In this document: positions 14,044 through 17,732 of the stretch, piece after piece
How the letters are laid out: every line of letters starts with the position of its first letter
Numbering within the stretch: the stretch's first letter is position 1
From: Candidatus Zixiibacteriota bacterium
GTDB lineage: Bacteria > SM23-81 > DAOVCL01
Assembly (NCBI GenBank): GCA_030670005.1
Contig: DAOVCL010000017.1
Span: 1 to 17,732 of the forward strand
Direction: 5' to 3'
DNA: 17,732 bases
The notes under the pieces: generated by a model
Told to the model about the DNA's origin: nothing
The model's input: the letters and a program-made list of their open reading frames with translations, nothing else
The model's database searches: none
Position numbers and translations under genes: made by a program

Positions 14044-14847
14044 ATGAGAGACATCCAGAATGAGGGGGATTCAAGGAGAATAGAGATCGACAAGGTGGGA
14101 GTGAAGGGGCTGAGCTATCCCATAATCGTTCTGGATAGGGCCAACAAACTCCAGCATACAGTAGCCCAGGTAAATATGTTCGTTAACCTTCCCCACAACT
14201 TCCGTGGCACCCATATGAGCCGATTTGTAGAGATACTCAACCGGTATCGGGGTCAAATAACGATGAAGAATATGGGCCCCATCTTAAGGAGGATGAGGGA
14301 GGTTTTCCAGGCCGAATCCGCCCATCTGGAGATAGACTTCCCCTATTTTATAGAGAAGGAGGCCCCGGTAAGTAAGGTAAAGTCCTTGATGAGCTATGGC
14401 TGTAGGTTTATCGGCTCTCTATGTCGGGGTGAGGATTATGTCCTTGAGGTGAGAGTGCCGGTAAATACCCTCTGTCCCTGTTCCAAGGAGATCTCCCGTC
14501 GAGGAGCGCACAATCAGAGGGGGGAGGTGAGGTTACAGGTTAGGTTTAAGGAGTTCGTCTGGATAGAGGATCTCGTTTCCTTGGTGGAAGGGGCTGCCTC
14601 CAGCGGCCTCTACTCGTTATTGAAGAGGGAAGATGAGAAGTGGGTAACTGAGAATGCCTATGATAATCCAGCCTTTGTGGAGGATGTGGTCAGATCTGTG
14701 GCCGAGAAGCTCTCCAGGGATCAGAACATAACCTGGTTTGCGGTGGAGGCGGAAAATCAAGAGTCCATCCACAATCACAATGCCTATGCTTTTTTAGAGA
14801 GGGGATCGGGGAAGAGGGGTCAGGGATTAGGAGTCAGAAGCAGCTGA
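14044..14847 (+). CDS. folE2: GTP cyclohydrolase FolE2 (GCYH-IB)
   Basis: A 267-residue enzyme of the FolE2/COG1469 family that makes 7,8-dihydroneopterin triphosphate from GTP and needs a divalent metal. It supplies the first intermediate for queD. Visible family features are DRANKLQHTVAQVNMFVNLP near residues 31-50, FRGTHMSRFVE near 53-63, the conserved cysteine block NTLCPCSKEIS near 138-148, GAHNQRGEV and ESIHNHNAYA near the end. The ATG has GAGGAGG four bases upstream. The gene follows queC after an inserted repeat. Its last dozen residues (GSGKRGQGLGVRSS) are rich in Gly and Arg and lie in DNA of repeat character, so the tail is probably not native. Confidence 0.95.
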   Translation: MRDIQNEGDSRRIEIDKVGVKGLSYPIIVLDRANKLQHTVAQVNMFVNLPHNFRGTHMSRFVEILNRYRGQITMKNMGPILRRMREVFQAESAHLEIDFPYFIEKEAPVSKVKSLMSYGCRFIGSLCRGEDYVLEVRVPVNTLCPCSKEISRRGAHNQRGEVRLQVRFKEFVWIEDLVSLVEGAASSGLYSLLKREDEKWVTENAYDNPAFVEDVVRSVAEKLSRDQNITWFAVEAENQESIHNHNAYAFLERGSGKRGQGLGVRSS

Positions 14848-14889
14848 AATTGAGCAAATGTTTAATGGTTTGCGGAGGTCTTTACAGTT

Positions 14890-14987
14890 GGCAGGGCTCA
14901 GTTTCCAGGGATCAGGAATAGCCAGCATAAGCATCATTCTTAATTCTCAATTCTTAATTGCTTTTTTCCGTGAGATTCCGTGGTGAG
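14890..14987. repeat. Foldback repeat family Q, copy 2 (partial), and AT-rich leader
   Basis: It holds CTCAGTTTCCAGGGATCAGG, the CTTAATTCTCAATTCTTAAT tract and the TTCCGTGAGATTCCGTGGTG end seen after queC. The 5' inverted arm is missing. The following stretch to 15140 is very AT-rich and probably carries the promoter of the nucleosidase operon, but I could not fix -35 and -10 boxes. Confidence 0.6.
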
Positions 14988-15140
14988 CTTACACACAAAT
15001 TAGCAGCGAAGGTAATTTTAACTTTTGCACTTTACAACTTTTACCCCGTTAAATAGTAAGTCCAACCAAAATTAGAGATGAGGAAACAAAATTATTAGAA
15101 AAGTGATTCTACCTTTTAAAATAAATAAATATTTAAGGGG

Positions 15141-16061
15141 GTGAATTTTACAATTTTGAGCTTCACAAAAAAGGAGGCTAAGATCAAGAGGTTAATTGGG
15201 GTATTGGTAATTCTGGCCTTGATGGGATGTTCCCAAAGGGAGAGGGCTCCTATAGGGGTGATCAGTGCTATGCAGGAAGAACTCAAACTAATGAAGGACT
15301 CCCTGACCTCAGTAGAAGAGGTGAAGCTAGGACCTTGGGACTTCTGGGAGGGCGAGTGGAAAGGCAAGAGGGTGGTGGCCACTATTGGTGGGGTAGGAAA
15401 GGTAAATGCCGCCGTAGTGACCAATCTGCTCATTGACCACTTTCACCCTCGGGCGATAATATTCTCTGGCATAGCTGGTGGGGTTCCTGATTCGATCGAG
15501 GTAGGGGACATAACCATCTCCTCCCAGGCGGTAGTACACGATTTTGGGGTAATAATTCCCGTAGGAGGGATGGAAGGCAAGGCCTATCCTGGGAATTCAG
15601 ACCTCTCCCGCGGTTTCGTCCCCTCGCCAGTTCCGGTGATGAGAGGGACCACTATGGTGGGGATAACCTACTTTCAGGCGGATAGTTTGCTGATAGAATT
15701 GGCCAAGCGAGCTAGTCAGGAGGTCAGCTTGCCCCAGGTTCCCGGGTTGGGCCGCACCCCCCAGATAAGGGTGGGGGTAGTAGCCACTGGTGATCAGTTT
15801 ATCGCCTCTTCCCAGAAGTGCAGATGGCTTAACCAGAGTTTTGGCGCGCTCTCTACTGAGATGGAGGGGGGGGCAGTGGCTCAGGTAGCCACCACCTATG
15901 AGGTGCCCTGGGTTCTGATCAGGTGCAACTCTGACCGGGCTGATGAAGAGGCCCATCAGCTAATCAGGGAGTTTGGGGCCTATGCCGCCCGTAATTCCGC
16001 TTTGATAGTCCTTAAGCTTATCGAACTCTATCCCAATGAGGATAAGAAATTTAAAAATTGA
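15141..16061 (+). CDS. MTA/SAH nucleosidase-like protein with lipoprotein signal
   Basis: A nucleosidase of the phosphorylase/nucleosidase superfamily, about 290-306 residues. IGVISAMQEEL matches the MTAN N-terminus with its catalytic glutamate. GGVGKVNAAVVTNLLI, FSGIAGGV and GDITISSQAVVHDFG follow. The substrate and catalytic region TEMEGGAVAQVATTYEVPW, then RCNSDRADEEA, holds the expected Glu and Asp. The enzyme should split the N-glycosidic bond of 5'-methylthioadenosine or S-adenosylhomocysteine. Unusually it has a signal peptide and lipobox (KRLIGVLVILALMGC), predicting a lipid-anchored extracytoplasmic protein; family members are normally cytosolic. The start is uncertain: GTG 15141 has AAGGGGG partly adjacent, while a strong AAGGAGG stands five bases before an ATC (15183) that would give an ideal lipoprotein signal. 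The end overlaps the next gene by 26 bases. Confidence 0.85.
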   Translation: MNFTILSFTKKEAKIKRLIGVLVILALMGCSQRERAPIGVISAMQEELKLMKDSLTSVEEVKLGPWDFWEGEWKGKRVVATIGGVGKVNAAVVTNLLIDHFHPRAIIFSGIAGGVPDSIEVGDITISSQAVVHDFGVIIPVGGMEGKAYPGNSDLSRGFVPSPVPVMRGTTMVGITYFQADSLLIELAKRASQEVSLPQVPGLGRTPQIRVGVVATGDQFIASSQKCRWLNQSFGALSTEMEGGAVAQVATTYEVPWVLIRCNSDRADEEAHQLIREFGAYAARNSALIVLKLIELYPNEDKKFKN

Positions 16062-16464
16062 GGATTATGAGGAGATTTTAAAGCTCTGGGATAGGGCTAG
16101 GCTCTCCTACAGACCTCGAGGAAGAGACAGCTACCAGGAGGTGAAAAGACAGATGGAGAATGATCCCGATCTCTTCTTAGGAGCTGAGGAGGAGGGAAAG
16201 CTGGTTGGGGTTATGATTGCTACCTATGATGGCCGGAAGGGATGGTTGAACAGGATCGCCGTAGATCCTGCCTATCGGGGAAAGGAGTTGGGCCTCAAGC
16301 TTACCAGGGTGGGTGAGAGGGCCTTGCGTAAAAGGGGAGCCAAGATCATAGCCCTTTTGGTGGAGAGGTCAAACCTTGCTTCTCTTAATCTCGCTCAGAA
16401 GGCAGGATATGTGATTGCTGAGGATATTCTCTACCTGACAAAAAGAGAGAGTGAGGAGGTTTGA
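16036..16464 (+). CDS. GNAT family N-acetyltransferase
   Basis: A 142-residue single-domain acetyltransferase. The acetyl-CoA loop lies in RIAVDPAYRGKELGLKLTRV near residues 73-92, with Glu in place of the usual second Gly region. The C-terminal ERSNLASLNLAQKAGYV is a standard GNAT strand-helix. Domain layout resembles RimI-like protein or small-molecule acetyltransferases; the substrate is unknown. ATG 16036 lies inside the end of the nucleosidase gene in another frame, and its stop overlaps the next gene's start as TGATG, so the three genes appear translationally coupled. It has host-style AGG and AGA codons. Confidence 0.88.
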   Translation: MRIRNLKIEDYEEILKLWDRARLSYRPRGRDSYQEVKRQMENDPDLFLGAEEEGKLVGVMIATYDGRKGWLNRIAVDPAYRGKELGLKLTRVGERALRKRGAKIIALLVERSNLASLNLAQKAGYVIAEDILYLTKRESEEV

Positions 16465-17027
16465 TGGATGGTCTTTCTGATTTCTTAAAGGATATAGAGA
16501 GGGGAATCAAGAAGGGTATGGAGGGAAGAAAAGAAGGGACCCTTACGGTCCTCTGGGAGGATGGAACTTTGGTGAAGAGAGTGAGAGTAAGAGGAAAAGG
16601 GGGAAAAATCAAGATTTCTGAGATAATGGAGGAAATTCACTGTGATCGCAGAAGACCATCCAGGCTGAAGAGCAAAAGATTGAATCTCACCCTGAAACAA
16701 GAAGGGCAAATCGTCTTTCAGGGGTTGACCACTGGAATTAATGAGAATGGCCTAGGGGCAAGGATAAACCCTGTCCATCTCAAGTTTAAGAGGGTCAGGG
16801 ATAAGGACCTTTTAGGACGGGTTTTTATGGTATACCTGGAGATTCCTGGCCTACCTATAAGCCCCACTAATGGAGAAGTGATCTTTGTGGAAAGGTGCAA
16901 GGACTCTGAGTTTAAGAAGTTTGTGGCCATCAGGTTTCTCTTTGTCTCTCCCGTAGATAAGAAGAATCTGCGGGACTATATCCACGGTGTACAGGGGTCA
17001 GTTTCCAGGGATCAGGAAGCAGTTTAA
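16464..17027 (+). CDS. PilZ-domain-like protein
   Basis: A 187-residue soluble protein. Residues 1-60 are highly charged, with a small beta-rich segment (GTLTVLWEDGTLVKRVRVRG). From residue 60 on it resembles a PilZ domain: an Arg cluster with R63xxxR67 in DRRRPSRLKSKR, then N93-x-N95-x-x-G98 in TTGINENGLGAR in place of the canonical D/N-x-S-x-x-G, followed by IPGLPIS...GEVIFVERC and FVAIRFLFVSPVDKKNL. PilZ domains bind cyclic di-GMP; the Asn for Ser change leaves binding uncertain. ATG has GAGGAGG upstream and overlaps the GNAT stop. About the last ten residues (VQGSVSRDQEAV) read into a repeat of family Q, so the tail may not be native. Confidence 0.6.
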   Translation: MDGLSDFLKDIERGIKKGMEGRKEGTLTVLWEDGTLVKRVRVRGKGGKIKISEIMEEIHCDRRRPSRLKSKRLNLTLKQEGQIVFQGLTTGINENGLGARINPVHLKFKRVRDKDLLGRVFMVYLEIPGLPISPTNGEVIFVERCKDSEFKKFVAIRFLFVSPVDKKNLRDYIHGVQGSVSRDQEAV

Positions 17028-17064
17028 CGGGATTAGGGAACAGAAAAAGTAGCAGAGTTAACCG

Positions 17065-17135
17065 TGCCATCAGGGCTCCTGCCCTGACGGAAGGGAAGGT
17101 ATTTTTGTGGATGATAACATCCACAAAGAGCGAGA
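17065..17135. repeat. Repeat family with ATAA-loop hairpin, copy 2
   Basis: It shares CATCAGGGCTCCTGCCCTGA and the perfect stem TTGTGGATG (17105-17113) / CATCCACAA (17118-17126) with the copy at 9355-9475. It is part of the gap from 17028 to the transposase relic. The stretch 17136-17230 shows no clear feature other than a short open frame of 37 codons starting in this hairpin. Confidence 0.6.
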
Positions 17136-17230
17136 ATGTTGATCAGTTAAAGCGGAGATTGGGCGAAAATGGGTGGAAGGCATCTCCCCTGGGCGGAGCC
17201 TCGGGCAAGCCTGATGCCGATTAGAAGTGT

Positions 17231-17331
17231 GCTGTCAGGAGTTACCTCCTGACAGCTCTTGAAAGGTCTGGAGACCTTTCCCATAATTTAAATGTTCCGC
17301 TGGTAGCTGATTTGAATGTTACTATTCAAAT
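17231..17331. repeat. Three tandem perfect hairpins
   Basis: GCTGTCAGGAG (17231-17241) pairs with CTCCTGACAGC (17246-17256). GAAAGGTCT (17261-17269) pairs with AGACCTTTC (17272-17280). ATTTGAAT (17310-17317) pairs with ATTCAAAT (17324-17331). None is followed by a strong T run, though the first two may still weaken transcription leaving the nucleosidase operon. Confidence 0.6.
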
Positions 17332-17349
17332 GCAGGTTACAATAATAAA

Positions 17350-17430
17350 CGGGATGGACAGGACAAACGCCCCCGCGTTGTTCATTAAACACCGAAAATC
17401 ACTGAATAATAAAAAATGCTAGGGGAAATG
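17350..17430. repeat. Partial family A repeat, copy 3
   Basis: It holds GGGATGGACAGGACAAAC, CATTAAACACCGAAAATCAC and AATAAAAAATGCTAGGGG. This is the left half of family A (compare 1375-1440), without the facing TTTCGGTGTC arm. Confidence 0.55.
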
Positions 17431-17535
17431 GATAAATGGACGCAAATAGTGGGCTATCTTGCTGTCAGCAAAATAGGGAAATGGGGTCAGGGTCAGGCTG
17501 AAAAATAGAAATTGTCTTTGATATTAGCCGAGGAG

Positions 17536-17732
17536 ATGGAGTATAACAACGGCAAGAAAACCGATGATAACAAGGGGAAATCGTAGGGAACCTATATTTG
17601 GAGATACTAAGGATAGAGAGATGTTCTTGAACAAGCTCTCAGAATACAAAGAGAGGCATAATTTTATTCCTTACGACTACATCCTTTATGGACAACCACT
17701 TCCATTTTCTTATCGAGATGGTGAAAGAGCGG
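17536..17732 (+). pseudogene. REP-associated (Y1, IS200-like) transposase, frameshifted, 3' end beyond window
   Basis: Fragments of one protein appear in three successive frames: MEYNNGKK from 17536; MITRGNRREPIFGDTKDREM and FLNKLSEYKERHNFIPYDYI from 17564; then MDNHFHFLIEMVKER from 17688. Together they match the N-terminal half of RAYT-type transposases: the EYxxG start, RGNRREPIF, and the HUH metal motif HFHF in MDNHFHFLIE. Two +1-type shifts break it. The catalytic Tyr lies beyond the window edge, so its presence is unknown. RAYTs act on single-stranded hairpins and move REP palindromes. Confidence 0.75.

Noticed and set aside
17136..17230. Possible riboswitch or structured RNA in a G+C-rich stretch after the PilZ-like gene
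   Set aside because: I compared it by memory with cobalamin, cyclic di-AMP and fluoride riboswitch motifs and none matched; no gene follows that it could control.

Overview
The window is a piece of an uncultured bacterial genome. The host-type genes at both ends have an AGG/AGA-rich arginine codon style and strong AGGAGG-like ribosome binding sites. They include a Minf_1886-family gene, a SAM hydrolase, a FolE2-type preQ0 pathway and a family of fused membrane proteins resembling spermidine synthase. This points to a candidate-phylum type of bacterium, but I cannot name the lineage. The gaps are packed with several families of short palindromic repeats. No rRNA, tRNA or CRISPR array was seen.

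Layout. (1) 135-1309, minus strand: SAM hydrolase (DUF62) coupled to a Minf_1886-like gene. (2) 1583-2497: a wrecked membrane-protein gene, frameshifted and split by a multi-hairpin repeat. (3) 2756-9244: eight unrelated single genes, all on the minus strand. In transcription order they are HAD hydrolase, Asp/Glu racemase family, HIT, DinB-like, P-loop kinase-like, cytidine deaminase-like, tandem GNAT and methyltransferase. At least three of their junctions carry integron attC-like sites, with GTTAGGY core sites and imperfect stems with extrahelical bases. No integrase gene is in the window, so this looks like a chromosomal cassette array without an adjacent integrase (CALIN-type). At three other junctions a palindromic repeat sits where an attC would be expected. 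(4) 9949-11628, plus strand: an ABC-F ATPase whose start codon follows an intrinsic terminator hairpin directly. (5) 12166-14847, plus strand: queD-queE-queC, overlapping, then folE2. Together these are the complete GTP-to-preQ0 route. (6) 15141-17027, plus strand: a predicted lipoprotein nucleosidase of the MTA/SAH family, a GNAT acetyltransferase and a PilZ-like protein, overlapping and probably translationally coupled. (7) 17028-17732: repeats, tandem perfect hairpins and the start of a frameshifted REP-associated (Y1, IS200-like) transposase that runs off the window.

How it fits together. The outer regions look like ordinary host metabolism: tRNA modification, SAM by-product turnover and ribosome rescue or protection. 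The middle looks like acquired small-molecule-modifying cassettes. The palindromic repeats interrupt genes, supply stop codons and C-terminal tails, and occupy cassette junctions. The transposase relic at the right edge belongs to a class that moves such palindromes elsewhere, but its link to these families is inference.
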